64,000 nucleotides of DNA, from positions 33,964,106-34,028,105 of the forward strand of contig OZ020303.1 of assembly GCA_963971305.1 (NCBI GenBank), read 5' to 3'. Below the pieces are notes generated by a model, which was not told where the DNA came from, made no database searches, and saw only the letters and a list, made by a program, of their open reading frames with translations. Origin of the DNA: Arcuatula senhousia. Taxonomy: Eukaryota > Mollusca > Bivalvia > Mytilida > Mytilidae. The translations under genes were made by a program, and so were the position numbers. Of the stretch, positions 1 through 12,076 are shown piece after piece (within the stretch, counting starts at the first letter, position 1; each line of letters begins with the position of its first letter).

Positions 1-1115
1 TTTCAAAAGACCAAAAACATAATAATCTGTTCTTGTGATTAAGGTTTCGTTTAAAAATAAAATATAAGCCCCTGAAAACACTATACATCCATTTTAAAAG
101 ATATCATCAAATGTTTCAGATGTGAGCTAGAAACCATCGATTTATGTTATATTCGTCAGCTTTAATCAAAAAGAATTTTGCCTTTGATAGAATACAAGAA
201 TAGTAAAAGCAATTATAGATATTCTGGTATTATCCAAATACAGGTATATGCCAAATCAAAAGGTAAACTTATGATTATGTATTTCTATTAAATTACTACC
301 TTATTGTAGGAAAATTATCAATAACAATATTTACCTTTTTAAAGATGTTAGCCATTATTTCTCCATTTATAAAATCTCGGAATCTTATCTAGAAAAGACA
401 AATATGGCACATTGTCATCTTATGAAAACTAATATGCTATTGTTTCGCCTTCAGAAATCGATAAGAGATTATCACTTCAGCGCTAATTGAACAGAAAATG
501 ATAATAGTCACCTGTTGCGACAAACTGCTAGGTTTGCATTGGTCGTGTTGCTTTCAAATTAAACACATATGTATTTAACAAAATTTTATCCGTTTTCTTG
601 GTTTCCGGCAGAAAAGTGAAAACTGATTAAAAATGGACATTTTGAGAAATCTGACATAAAGATAGGTCGTACTACTTTTATTGAATAAATATTCCGCTTC
701 GTAGCAAGTTGAATAGAGTAATTGGAGAAACTAGTCAATTAAGTGAAGTCGCCAGTGTAGAAAGAACACAGCTATTTGAGAAAGATCCCTTGCGGTAAAG
801 TCTTGGTAAATCTTATCAAAAAACAAATTAGCCAAATGATTTTTACATGGCATGAGATTTTAAATGGCAATTTGTGTGCTGAATGAAATCTCTATTAATA
901 TGAATTTAAAACCTGGAAAAGCCTTGTGCTAAGAACATAATTATTGGCTTTATAGATATTTAGAAGTAAAATATATAAACAAATCGATTTCTAAAAATAA
1001 AGTTATTTCTTCTAGTCTTTATTTCATTTTTCGGGTTATCATGGTAATGTCCTTGTTTATTTATAACTGCGTCTATTGCTTAATGCTTAAGCTTCCATCT
1101 TTTTCACTGTACAGC
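1..1115. other. AT-rich sequence without recognisable gene
   Basis: I see no convincing reading frame, RNA gene or terminal-repeat structure here. Composition is AT-rich like the intergenic and intronic parts of the rest of the window. Confidence 0.5.
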
Positions 1116-1497
1116 CTAAATATTGCTCAATTTTCTGGCCTTAAGTTTTTGATAATAATTGCTCAAATGTTTATGATCATGCGAAAAATGAATTTGCGCC
1201 TTTAAAAAATTGTAAAGATACTCCCTTTTATTGTTCAAAATATGCAATTTGTCTTCAAGCTTTATAAAAGAAAAGTAATCAAATAGACATGAAGTTATAC
1301 TTTTATATTTTTTTGCCATATTGTGCAACTGCTGTTGATTTGCAGTATTCGGATTATCAGTAACTCCAATTACCTGTTGTATTGTTTCTTTAATTATTCT
1401 GCCTTTTTCGTCTTTCAAAATGCGCACATAATTATTATCAAAATTTCAATTTTCAATAACACGCACTTACCTACTTTTTATATTTTTTTCCAAGCAG

Positions 1498-1607
1498 ACG
1501 TTCATCTTCCGCCTTTTGTCAATAACCAAGATCTACAGATAATGAAATTGCGTGACATCGAAGGCTTAAAAGTTTCAAGAGGTTTCAAAGATTCGTCTAA
1601 AAAATAA
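1498..1607 (+). CDS. possible 3'-terminal exon, unrecognised protein
   Basis: A long pyrimidine tract ending in CAAGCAG (AG at 1496-1497) is followed by 2 bases and then 35 sense codons and a TAA stop. The predicted end of the protein is charged and ordinary-looking (…DIEGLKVSRGFKDSSKK). No upstream exon was found, and no AATAAA follows closely. The same bases are also partly open on the minus strand (1502-1735), so the strand is not certain. I do not recognise the protein. Low confidence; it may be chance. Confidence 0.2.
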
Positions 1608-1735
1608 TTGCCTTTCCTCTGATTAATATCTCCAAGAAAACAGAATTTGGTGTCGAATTTAAATTGAAAGTAATAGTAATCTTGTAAACGCATATTATGT
1701 TGTAATATAGATCGACCATAGATTTCTAATAACAT

Positions 1736-2225
1736 TGTATGGACTTCTTAGATATGATATTAACAACTTTACAGGCTGTCTATATTATAATTGCTTCCGT
1801 GAGACTACGTTTGGCTGCTATAGATTTGACAAAGATTGCTTGGTACCAAAAACTCCACGTATGTCTATAGGATAACGATTTAAGACTTCGAGTCCGCTAG
1901 TAAATAAATATTTAGAGTATAAACTGTTGACACACAGAGATATGCAGTGCCTGTTGCAACTGGACGAATACAAAAATTATAAAAAGTCTCAATGTTATAA
2001 ATGACTACAGTAATAGCAATTACAATTGAAATTGATTAGTACTAAAGAAAATGCATATCAATGCCATTACTTGATCAAAATGTAAGTCTTAGAAAAGGCA
2101 TTAACCTTTAGCCAAATGGGTATAAACATATTAGTCTGCACACCGTGACTGCAGGACGTGGAGACTAAATGTACTTGGAATTGATCTATAATGATGCTAA
2201 TAAAATTGCATACTAAATATTAGTG
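1736..2225. other. no feature seen
   Basis: AT-rich stretch with no supported coding, RNA or repeat signal. Confidence 0.4.
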
Positions 2226-2475
2226 TTACATCTCAAAGTCTGCTGATCGTGACTGCACCTGCACCTGTAAACTAGTCAGACATGTTCTCCATGAACGTCT
2301 ATGTACAGAACAATAGGTTTGACCTGTTTGAGCATACAGATCAAATGCTTTCAAAACTGTTCTGTAATGCTGATGCAACAGCATACCAAATAAGAATGGT
2401 GTACCATAACTAACTTGCTCACATAAAACACACCCATGAAAAAACTTTGTGGACGCCACCGCAATCACCATAATT
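2226..2475 (-). CDS. unrecognised protein-like reading frame (exon or gene fragment)
   Basis: About 80 codons are open on the minus strand to a TAA at 2226-2228. The composition is balanced, with several Cys, His and aromatic residues (for example FLFGMLLHQHYRTVLKAFD and CSVHRRSW), unlike the Ile/Lys/Asn/Phe-rich chance frames nearby. The frame runs at its 5' side into the GTCTCGCC…GGCGAGAC hairpin of repeat family G (about 2486-2513), so the formal ATG is inside a repeat and is not trusted. No family was recognised. It could be a terminal exon, or a fragment of a gene carried by or broken by the repeat. Confidence 0.25.
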
Positions 2476-2485
2476 AAGTCTCGCC

Positions 2486-2516
2486 TTTCGTAAATTCGTC
2501 GCAGGCGAGACAAGAA
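2486..2516 (+). repeat. solo 3' hairpin end of repeat family G
   Basis: GTCTCGCCT and AGGCGAGAC form a 9-bp stem followed by an A-rich tail. The same hairpin-plus-A-run closes the two longer family-G elements at about 29.6 and 41.77 kb. Confidence 0.4.
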
Positions 2517-2599
2517 AATTGAAACTGAAAAAATGACTATAAAGAATCCCCATACAAGAATGTATGAGTGTGTGTGCGTGTGATTTTTTTTTATATGTC

Positions 2600-3550
2600 G
2601 GAAAGGGTTTACCTCGGAGAACCTAATTCAAAAGAGCCAACCATATATACATTTGATATACGTCGCACTTCGTTTGGATCCGGTTTGGAAAAAAAAACCA
2701 AACCATTAACTTTTGGAATTTCTACATATGTGGGACTGCGTCCCATAATATTGTTGGTATCATTAACTCAATGCCTGAATACTCCGTTTTATTGAGAAAA
2801 AGTACACAAGTATACCCGACATAAGAATAAATGGATAAATTGGCATTTCATGAATGTAATAAAAATGTTTAAAATAACCCATCAGTTACGACAAAGCTTC
2901 AAGCGACAAATTCTAATGTTCGTCTGACCATTCTCAATCATATTAGACTCATTAGAGACGCTTTTCTGAAGCTAAAAGTCCCAGAAAGAGCTCTCAGAAA
3001 CCTGACATCGGGTCAGGCCGCTTTGCCAACAAAGCGATTGGATGTGTGCCCCAGGTGGTTGAATGGGGCAGCTATATATCTATCATTTAAAAAAAAATTG
3101 TCAATGGTTCATACATTTTAAATACAAATATGAAAATACATCGTTAATGCAATCTTTTTAATTGTTTTCGAAAGGATTGATATGCACCATGGTACTGGTT
3201 ACGTTGATCTAGGATTTTTTCTGTGATATAATGTTCGGATTTTGTTTTTTGTTGTTAAAGGTTACTGATATATCAATTTCAATGGGCTAGTAACTCTGAA
3301 GTGTTTGACATCGCTATAGGAATCTAAAGTATTGTTTTTTTGTTGTTTGTTTGTCGCCTGTTGATTGTTTTGACGTACATTTGACTAGGTGTCAAGTATT
3401 GTTTTTTCTTGTTCCCACAGGCCATCATACACTAAAATATTTGCATAACATTTCGAAGAACCGTATTTACGTAACGAATTTTTTTTCCGTTTCACGAGAA
3501 AACCTACATACATTATACTCTGGTATAATTTTAGAACCGTTCTTTTGTAA
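2600..3550. other. no gene seen
   Basis: AT-rich sequence; short reading frames only. A block around 3420-3550 has weak similarity to 4330-4400 and belongs to the duplication described for 3551-3745 and 4402-4590. Confidence 0.4.
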
Positions 3551-3745
3551 GTTTTGTTAAGCCATTTGTGCACCTAAATATTATGTCTATAAATATTGGT
3601 TTTACAAGTCCAGTAATTTACCACTAATCATGTCTATACCTAAGCATTTATTTGATTTGTTTGCTCTGCTGGTCTATTGTCACACTCAATAAAATTCTGA
3701 ATTAATGACAGAACAACCTTTCCAAATACAATTTCCAAATGAGTT
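3551..3745 (+). repeat. duplicated segment, copy 1 (~190 bp)
   Basis: This block matches 4402-4590 over about 190 bp with few differences (shared landmarks: TACAAGTCCAGTAATTTACC, CACACTCAATAAAATTCTGA). Copies are in direct orientation, about 850 bp apart. Each carries AATAAA, so the unit could be the 3' end of a retroposed transcript or simply a local duplication. Confidence 0.7.
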
Positions 3746-4139
3746 ACTAAGGCATATATATGATACCTCCTTCAAACAGATCGACTACATGAATATCTTG
3801 TCTGCCTTCTTTTGGTACATGAATGGCATAGACTGTCTTTTAGCCTATTCCACAACTAAAACTATAAATTCTTGCATCACAAGCATGAATCGTTTGGCCC
3901 TGGCTGCACATTAGACGATTCCTTAGATCCCACATTAATCAAACTTACTATAAAAATATTCTTATGTTTTGTTTTTTAAATTGTTATTCTGATTCATCGT
4001 TGTACTGTTTATTCATTTTATATACTGTACCATGTCCCTTGTGGAAGCAATCTTATAAGGGAAATACAGTTTCCTTCTTCTTCAATAGTCATAAGCCATT
4101 TTATTAATTTTACATTAAGTTCTCTTTTATAAATGAAAG

Positions 4140-4275
4140 CAGCCATGTTTTTTTTTATTGGATTAATCAAAATGATGATTATTTGTTGCCAAAGTTTCAT
4201 TCAAATAGGCTCAGTGGTTTCAGAGATTTTAATGAAGTTCTTTACGGACGACAGACGATGGGCGACGGAAAATGA
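4140..4275 (+). repeat. decayed family-A-like 3' core plus microsatellite
   Basis: The line …AAAGTTTCATTCAAATAGGCTC… is followed by GTGGTTTCAGAG and then TTTACGGACGACAGACG. That is the same order (conserved core line, then ACGGACG-type microsatellite) seen just before the 3' ends of intact family-A elements. The hairpin terminus is missing. Confidence 0.5.
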
Positions 4276-4401
4276 TTTCATATGCTACCTATATATTTAA
4301 AAAAATTGGACTGTGGATTTTTTTTCTGTGCAAATAATATTCGAAACGGATTCCATTTCACAGAACCGTACTTATTGTTCGTGTTTTTTCTTCTTCTACT
4401 A

Positions 4402-4590
4402 GTTATAAAGCCATTTGTGCATCTAAATCTAATGTCTGTAAATATTGGTTTTACAAGTCCAGTAATTTACCACTAATCATGTCTATACCTAAGCATTCAT
4501 TTGATTTGTTTGCTCTGCTAGTCTATTGTCACACTCAATAAAATTCTGAATTAATGACAGAGCAACCTTTCCATGTACAATATCCAGCAT
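4402..4590 (+). repeat. duplicated segment, copy 2 (~190 bp)
   Basis: Direct-repeat partner of 3551-3745; it extends to the same point (…AACCTTTCCA). A weaker match continues upstream on both sides, so the duplicated unit was once longer. Confidence 0.7.
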
Positions 4591-5124
4591 TATAAATAGT
4601 TATCTGGTGCTATTCATTAAAGTCTACGTGAAGGGGCTGTCAGTAACACTTTGTTAACTCTATCAGCTTATTTTTTATTCAGAGTAATTATATCAATGTA
4701 GAAATGAATATTTCACTTCAGACTATAATTCATCAGAATCATGCAATTTACTTTGAATAACAGATAGCTGCAGTGCACAGAAAAACGAATTAGATGCCGC
4801 AATGATTGTATACCGATATCATGATGCGAACTGCATCAACAATGAAAGTCCAAAAATGGATCGTTTCATTTTGATGTCGGGCACATTATATTTAATGAGA
4901 ATCGGCGGTGTTCTAGTGTTTTCGTTAAACTGAAAGAAGAGGAGACTCCGAGTTTCATTTTGTAGTTCAATACAATAAAGGCATTTTTTATCAAATTTTG
5001 GTCAGATTTAATTTTTGTTCAGTGTAGAACACATGTATTCCCATGAGTTCACAAAAATATCAATCTATCATTGTGTCGCATTGCTTTAGACGACACGAAA
5101 ACCAAAAGATGAAGAGTGCTACTT

Positions 5125-5440
5125 AAACCTTATTATAGGACCAAAAACAGCTCTAATGGTTAACCAGAAACCTTTTGTAGAGCTAAATCAGCTGAAGGTT
5201 TATGAAAGCCTCAGCTTATTTCGTTTGCAATTGTTTTCACTGTACATGACAAAAATATGATGAAAGCTTTTTTCGTCTTGAAATGATCATAACCTCTCTA
5301 TAGGGGTCACCCAGTGACAAATTCGTTCAGAGACCTGACTAAGCAGAAGTTTTGAGCAGCTTCTTTTTAATCTATAGGATTTAATCATGAAAACTGCTAT
5401 TTTTACCTTTACATGACCATTAAACCCTGACATCTAGCAA
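5125..5440 (+). repeat. decayed copies of the family-A 155-bp core monomer
   Basis: Two diverged units contain the recognisable words TTTTGTAGAGCTAAATCAGCTGA and ATAGGGGTCA found in the 155-bp core at 25.3-26.7 kb. No termini remain. Confidence 0.45.
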
Positions 5441-6700
5441 ATTTTACCAAAAGGAGACTTTTGTAAGAAGCAAAGAGGCACCAATGGGGCATTCTAGTGT
5501 CAAAAGTCCAGAAGGGCAACGACAAAACCGGTAAACACGAACAAGAACAGCACGATGAAATACAAAACATAAAAAAAAACAAAATAAACCGAACAGAAAT
5601 ATCAACAACGCGAAATCAAGTCGTAACAAGGGTGAACTCAGGTGCTCCGGAAGAGTTAGCGGTTCCTGTCTGCTATAGCACATCCGTCACATTGCTAATT
5701 ACCAGTTCAGTGTGTGAAATCCGGTAAAGGAAGACAAAACAAAACTCTATTCCCAACCAAAATTTTCACTCATCTGCGAGATAGAGCACTTATATTTGTC
5801 TATGAGTGCATGGTGTATACCGTGAAATTTCTTGATTGATGACAGCAATCGAGGAGCAACAAAACCTTGTGTTAGTAATATTTGTGCCAAACGTGACGCT
5901 CTGCCAAGGAAATCGATGCTGAGTGTAGTAACAAATCGATTGTGATACGCAAACTCCATAAGCTGGAGCAGACGGAATGTTGCTGCACAAGAAGGGAAAG
6001 TTGACAATTGGATAGTTGAAGTCATCACCTTTGTCATAGAGCTTTGTTGAAAGTTTTCCTTGAGAGTCTTTTTCGAGATGTAGATCTAAATATGAAGCAG
6101 AAATCTTAGGATCCGTTGTGTCCTTTATCTCAAGTGCCTGGGGATATATGAGATGGAAAAGTTACCAAATCGAGAATTGTTCAGTGAAATGACATCATCA
6201 ATATAACGTAAAGTGAGGTTAAAAGAGAGAGCTAGTCTATGATCTTTTTTTTGTGTCTAGCAGAGATTGTAAGAAGTCTGCTTCATATGAATGAAGAAAC
6301 AATTCAGCAAGCAAAGGTGTACAGTTGTGCCCATTGGAATCCCTATTGTTTGCTGAAAAACACGTCCACCAAACTGAAAATGTGTTGTCGATAAGGAAAT
6401 TGAGCATGTCAATAATTTGATCTTCTGTAAATTTGTTCTTTTTCTTAGACTCATTGTTGACAAAGTAAGTCTTGGTATAATCGACTTCTAGATATTTGTA
6501 CCTGCGTTTTTCGTTCTTTTTGAAAAAGCGTTCTCCGATGCGCGAAATTCTGTTATGTGTTTTTAATGTGGATTTTAGGCAAAAATAAAACAACATAATT
6601 TTGGGTAGTTGTAGGGGGAGCACACTCTTAATCCTGAAAAGTGAGATAGATGGATGCGTAGTAATGTTTGTCGAATCTTGCGAAGGGTTAGCCATTTAGC
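5440..6700 (-). pseudogene. Penelope-like reverse transcriptase, frameshifted remnant with its 3' tail
   Basis: Minus-strand fragments in several frames line up in the order of a Penelope-type (PLE) reverse transcriptase. A basic RRYKYL segment (about 6480-6510) comes first, then FTEDQIIDMLNFLIDN (about 6385-6435), the GIPMGT RT motif after GGRVFQQT (about 6325-6370), and YIDDV as the catalytic YxDD box (about 6190-6205). SNIPSAPAYGV follows (about 5955-5990), then ISQMSENF near the end. The frame changes several times and stops interrupt it, so it cannot encode an enzyme. A TAG near 5749 ends the coding part and is followed by a ~300-bp tail (5440-5746). That tail recurs at 32965-33310 and 60895-61115. 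Family assignment rests on motif memory; the pseudogene status is directly visible. Confidence 0.7.
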
Positions 6701-7750
6701 ATTTTTCCAACAAACCAAGCCTTTTATAGTTTAAATATCTGTTTCTTTTGTTGCTTTTTTCCAAATATGAAAGACAGTCACCATATATAGAAACACTATT
6801 GGTTGAACCAAAAATACCTTTTGATTGGTAATTTATATTACATGTATTATTTTCAATCAAGCTTTATAACATAAATATAACTGACTGTTTTTATATGGCT
6901 TAACTCTGTATTTTTGCTAGAGGAAAATTGATTTTAAATGGCCAATAAAATGAAACCTCCAATTACGGCTTGTTCATGGCTTTTTCTGCTACTTTCCGGA
7001 AACAAAACACAAGTGCCAGATCATTAGGGACGCGGTTAGTTTTAGATTTCATAGATATGGCAATATATTACCATGCCAACTGACATTTCTAATAAATTTA
7101 CAAGTAAAAATATAATTTTTAAAATCAGTTTTCAAATACCAAATTGATGCCTCGTTACTATCAAATGATATATATATATATATATATAGACAATAACGAG
7201 AAGTGGTATAAAAACTCCTCCATAAAAAGAATGCAATTTATACAATAAAAAAGGGCCAGCCTCTTGGCCTTCTATTCAGACCAGTGATCTTGCATTTGGG
7301 TATAAAAAAAATTCAAAACTTGGAATCCTAAGCACCTCTTTTTCTTAAGAGGTGCATATAGAAATGATCAGCCAACAAACAACAAACAATAAACAAGATA
7401 CATTTACTCGGTCTCTATAAATACTGAACTACTTTTGAAAACATATGTACAGGAAAAAATGCAACATCTTTCAAACACATGTTTGGGAAAATATAATGTC
7501 ATAAAATATAATAGCTAGTATACTTTTTCGTAAACATGTGTTTGAAAACATATGTTTGCCATGTCTATGAAAATCTTGTTTTATGTTCTGATATGACCAA
7601 AATGTTTTTTTTTAATAAAAAGCTACGCCGAGCACAACATGCTAACCCTGTACATTGGAGGCCTAATATGGACTGTCCAATACTTTGGACGCATGTAACC
7701 CGAGGTGGACTCACGAAGCTATTTGACACGTGCATTCTTTGGTAGACTTG
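6700..7750. other. intergenic AT-rich stretch with small hairpins
   Basis: No gene seen. It holds a (TA)n run at about 7167-7190, a GGCCA…TGGCC hairpin near 7253-7270 and a 9-bp stem GCACCTCTT/AAGAGGTGC near 7332-7355. None matches an RNA gene I recognise. Confidence 0.4.
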
Positions 7751-8220
7751 AAAACAAGAGGCTCCCAGGAGCCTGAATCGCTCACCTGGTCTTGATGTCG
7801 ACCTTATACTTTTGTAGAGCTAAATGAGCTGACAAGCAACAGCTTTTCTCTATCTACTATAGTTTTCATTCTGTAGGCCAAAAACATGAAATAACGTTTT
7901 TCATGCTTGGGGCCTACGGAATGAACTATAATAGATAGAGAAAAGCAACAAAATGAAACTATAGTAGATAGAGAAAAGCAACAAAGAGAAACTATAGTAG
8001 ATAGAGAAAAGCAACAGCTTTTCTCTTTCTACTATAGTTTCATTTTGTAGGCCCCAAACATGAAAATTTATTTTAGGGGCCATAACCCCTATAAGGCGTC
8101 ATCAGAGGACTTCGATCCTATGGAGACTTTTGTAGAACTGAATGAGCTGAATATTTAAGAAAGCAACAGCTTCTCTCTATCTGCTACAGTTTTAATTCCA
8201 TAGGCCCAAAACATGAAAAA

Positions 8221-8794
8221 ATAAAGAAAGAATGTGTCCATGGGACACGGATGCCCCCGCTAGCCTCAAATAAAAAGTTGAAGTCCGAAAGATCTGAAAG
8301 TCGCTTAGGACGCATAGTTAATCATACTTAACCATCCTACCAAGTTTCAAATCATTCCCATGTACCGTTTCTGAGAAAAGCTTGACGGAAATTTTCATGT
8401 CGATTTTGGTATCGGTCCAGCCCCAAACAGGAATTAGATGTCCGACAGATCTAAAATTCGCTTAGGACATATAGTTTGTCATACTGAACCATCCTACCAA
8501 GTTTCAAGTCATTCCCATGTACAGTTTCTGAGAAAAGCTTGACGGAAATTTTCATGTCGATTTTGGTATCGATCCAGCCCCAAACAGGAAGTAGATGTCC
8601 GACAGGTCTAAAATTTGCTTAGGACGTATTGTTCGTAATACTGAACCATCCTACCAAGTTTCAAATCATTCCCATTTACGGTTTCTGAGAAAAGCTTGAC
8701 GGAAATTCGTACGGACGTACGGACAGACGGACGGACGGACATGAGTAAAACTTAATGCCCCCCCCCCCGACATGTCGTCGCGGTGGCATAAAAA
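8221..8794 (+). mobile_element. family-D repeat element nested in A1
   Basis: The 5' end carries the palindrome TGTCCATGGGACA then GGATGCCCCCGC. The core is three monomers of roughly 125-150 bp sharing ACCAAGTTTCAA and TTCTGAGAAAAGCTTGACGG. A (ACGGAC)n microsatellite follows at about 8708-8742. The 3' end reads AATGCCCC…GACATGTC…GGTGGCATAAAAA, an imperfect hairpin before an A-run. Flanking A1 core sequence joins cleanly across it in an A-run. Confidence 0.7.
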
Positions 8795-9240
8795 TGTTAT
8801 TTTAGGGGCCATAACTCCTATAAGGGGTCATCTGACAACTTCGACCATATAAAGTCTTTTGTAAAGCTAAATGAGCTGAACATTTAAGCAAGCAACAGCT
8901 TCTCTCTATCTGCTACGGTTTTCATTTCATAGGCCCAAAACACGAAAAAAATGTTATTTTAGGGGCCATAACTCCTATAAGGGGTCATCTGACAACTTCG
9001 ACTCTATAAAGTCTTTTGCAGAGCTAAATGAGCTGAACATTTAAGCAAGCAACAGCTTCTCTCTAACTGCAATAGTTTTCACTCCATAGGCCAAAAACGT
9101 GAAAAAACGTTATTTTAGGGGCTGTCAGACGACTTCAATCCTATGGAGATTTTGTAGAGCTAAATGATCTGAACATTTAAGCAAGCAACAGCTTCTCTCT
9201 ATCTGCTACAGTTTTCATTCCATAGGCCAAAAGCATGAAA

Positions 9241-11196
9241 ACAAGAGGCTCCCAGGAGCCTGAATCGCTCACCTGACATATGTGCTGAAGTAAAGGTTAT
9301 TAGGCAAAATCTATTTGACATTGAAAGGGTCATTAAAGTTTAATAAGGGGGTTATCTGACAATATGGTGTATCTTAAGGTGCTGATCACTTTTGTTCTCA
9401 ATTAAAATATAAAAATCTGTCACCCTTTTGAGTAATTAGCAAAAAAATGCAGTTTAACCCAATGGTCTATTTTTAACCACAGCGGCCATGTTTTACGACC
9501 AATCAAAAATCCCCACATCAGTTCTATACACCTAATGCTAATGAATATCTATATCAAATTTGGTTCCAATTGGACTTAAAGTGTCAGAGAAGTTAACGTT
9601 TTCAATGTAACGAAGAAATGCTGTTAAAATGGTCAATTTTTACGTTCTAAGGGCAATAACTCCTAAAAGGAAAGGTCCTACGACGTTGACCCCCGTTACA
9701 TATTTAGTAGATCTTGATGTGCTTAACAACATGCAATTTAAATTTCTCAAATATCTTGTATAGTTTTCAAGATATTGAGCTAAACAGGTGCAAAATTTGC
9801 AAAAAATCCACAAAAAGGGCAATAACTCCTACATGGGTTGTTGGATTTTCTTCAAAATTTCAGAGCTGGTAGATCTTGAGGTGCTGAAGACTTTTATTTC
9901 CAATCAAAATTTTGAAATCTGTCACCGTTTTAGAGTTATTTGCAAAAAAAAAACTGCCATTTACCCCTATGTTCTATTTTTAGCCACAGTGGCCATGTTT
10001 TACGACCAATCAAAAATCCCCACATCAGTTCTATACACCTAATGCTAATGAACAACTTCATCAAGTTTAGTTCCAATTGGACTTAAAGTGTCAGAGGAGT
10101 TAACGTTTTCAATGTAATGAAATGCTGTTAAAATGGTCAATTTTTACGTTCTAAGGGCAATAACTCCTAAAAGGAAAGGTCCTACGACGTTGATCCCTCA
10201 CATATTTAGTAGATCTTGATGTGCTTAACAACATGCAATTTAAATTTTTCAAATATCTTGTATAGTTTTCAAGATATTGAGCTAAACAGGTGCAAAATTT
10301 GCAAAAAAATCCACATAAAAGGGCAACAACTCCTACATGAGTTGTTGGATTTTCTTCAAAATTTCAGAGCTGGTAGATCTTGAGGTGCTGATCACTTTTG
10401 TTCCCAATCAAAATTTTAAAATCTGTCATCGTTTTTGAGTTATTTGCAAAAAACTGCCATTTACCCCTATGTTCTATTTTTAGCCACAGCGGCCATGTTT
10501 TACGACCAATCAAAAATCCCCACATCAGTTCTATACACCTAATGCTAATGAACAACTATATCAAGTTTAGTTCCAATTGGACTTAAAGTGTCAGAGGAGT
10601 TAACGTTTTCAATGTAATGAGGAAATGCTGTTAAAATGGTCAATTTTTACGTTCTAAGGGCAATAACTCCTAAAAGGAAAGGTCCTACCACGTTGACCCC
10701 ACACATATTTAGTAGATCTTGATGTGCTTAACAACATGCAATTTAAATTTCTCAAATATCTTGTATAGTTTTCAATTCAAGATATTGAGCTAAACAGGTG
10801 CAAAATTTGCAAAAAATCCACAAAAAGGGCAATAACTCCTACATGGGTTGTTGGATTTTCTTCAAAATTTCAGGGTAAGTAGATCTTGAGGTGCTGATCA
10901 CTTTTACAATATGCCAGAATTTTGATATCTGTAGTCGTTTTTGACTTATTTGCAAAAAACTGCATTTTACCCCTATGTTCTATTTTTAGCCACAGCGGCC
11001 ATGTTTGACGACGAATCAAAAATCCCCACATCAGTTCTAAGCACCGAATGCTAGTGAACAACGATACCAAGTTTGGTTGCAATTGGACTTATGGTGGCAG
11101 AGGAGTTAATGTTTTAAAAAGTTTACGGACGACGGACGACGGACGCCAAGTGATGACAATAGCTCACATGACCTTTCGGGTCAGGTGAGCTAAAAA
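9241..11196 (+). mobile_element. family-A element A2 (503-bp core), complete, nested in A1
   Basis: It has the full 5' terminus, then tandem ~503-bp monomers (GGGCAATAACTCCTAAAAGG recurs at about 9651, 10155 and 10658), a short GGACGACGGACG microsatellite, and the 3' hairpin AGCTCACATGACCTTTCGGG… ending GTGAGCTAAAAA. Core words include TTGTAGTTTTCAAGATATTGAGC-like segments. The many 60-110-codon frames across it are repeat shadows, not genes. It sits in an A-run of A1. Confidence 0.8.
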
Positions 11197-12076
11197 TGTT
11201 ATTTTAGGGGCCGAAACCCCTGTAAGGGATCATCTGACAACTTCGATCCTATTAAGACTTTTGAAGAGCTGAATAAACTGAACATTTAAGCAAGCAACAG
11301 CTTTTCTCTATCTGCTATAGTTTTCATTCTATAGGCCAAAAACATGAAAAAGGTTATTTTAGGGGCCGTAACCCTATTAAGGGTCATCTGACAACTTCGA
11401 TCCTATTGAGACTTTTGTATAGCTAAATGAACTGAACATTTAAGCAAGCAACATCTTTTCTCTATCTGCTATAATTTTCTTTCTGTAGGCAAACTAGAGG
11501 CTCCCAGGAGCCTGAATCGCTCACCTTGCATTCGATGATACTTATATGCTGGATATTTTAACAAAGGACTGCTACTCTGTGGAATTATCAATTTTAATGT
11601 TCTAAGGGAAACAACTCCTATCAAGAAAGGTCTTACAACTTTGACCCCATTACATAATTTTTAGATCTTTATGTGCTTAACCAAATGCAATTTAAATTTT
11701 TAAAATATCTTGTATTGTTTTCAAGATATACATGTAAGTCTTAAAAGAGCAAAATTTGAAAAAAAAACAAGAAAAAGGGCAATAACTCCTACAACCATTG
11801 TAAGATCTTCTTCAAAACTTCAGGGCAGGTAGATCTTTATGTGCTGATCATTATTATCCAAATAGAATTTTAATATCTGTTACCATTTTTGAGTAATTTG
11901 CAAAAAACTGCAATTTACCCTTATGTTCTATTTTTAGCCATGGCGGCCATGTTTTTTGTCGAATCGAAATTTCCAACGATAATTTTGTAGACCACATACT
12001 ACTGAACAACCCTACCAAGTTTCATTTCATTTGACTAAGCAGTTTCAGAGAAGAAGATTTTTGAAAAGTTGAACAA

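Larger units (their letters stand above)
7754..11491 (+). mobile_element. family-A element A1 (155-bp core), interrupted, 3' end missing
   Basis: It starts with ACAAGAGGCTCCCAGGAGCC then GAATCGCTCACCTG, the family-A 5' terminus (hairpin GGCTCC/GGAGCC plus the inverted motif GCTCACCTG). The core is the 155-bp monomer (…TTGTAGAGCTAAATGAGCTGAACATTTAAGCAAGC…). It is split by a family-D insertion (8221-8794) and by element A2 (9241-11196). The core resumes after each insertion at the expected base. Near 11491 a new 5' terminus (A3) begins and no 3' hairpin for A1 follows, so it is 3'-truncated. Confidence 0.75.

Noticed and set aside
1116..1427. 103-codon minus frame of plausible composition
   Set aside because: Its formal start is GTG, the frame is blocked by a stop a few codons upstream, and there is no splice acceptor before it. 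Not enough to call a gene.
5444..5727. Overlapping frames on both strands (79 and 76 codons)
   Set aside because: They lie in the untranslated tail of the Penelope-like element, which recurs at 33.1 and 60.9 kb without a conserved frame.
7332..7355. 9-bp stem GCACCTCTT/AAGAGGTGC as a histone-type 3' stem-loop or terminator
   Set aside because: The sequence does not match the histone mRNA stem-loop and no histone gene is nearby; intrinsic terminators do not apply in this genome.
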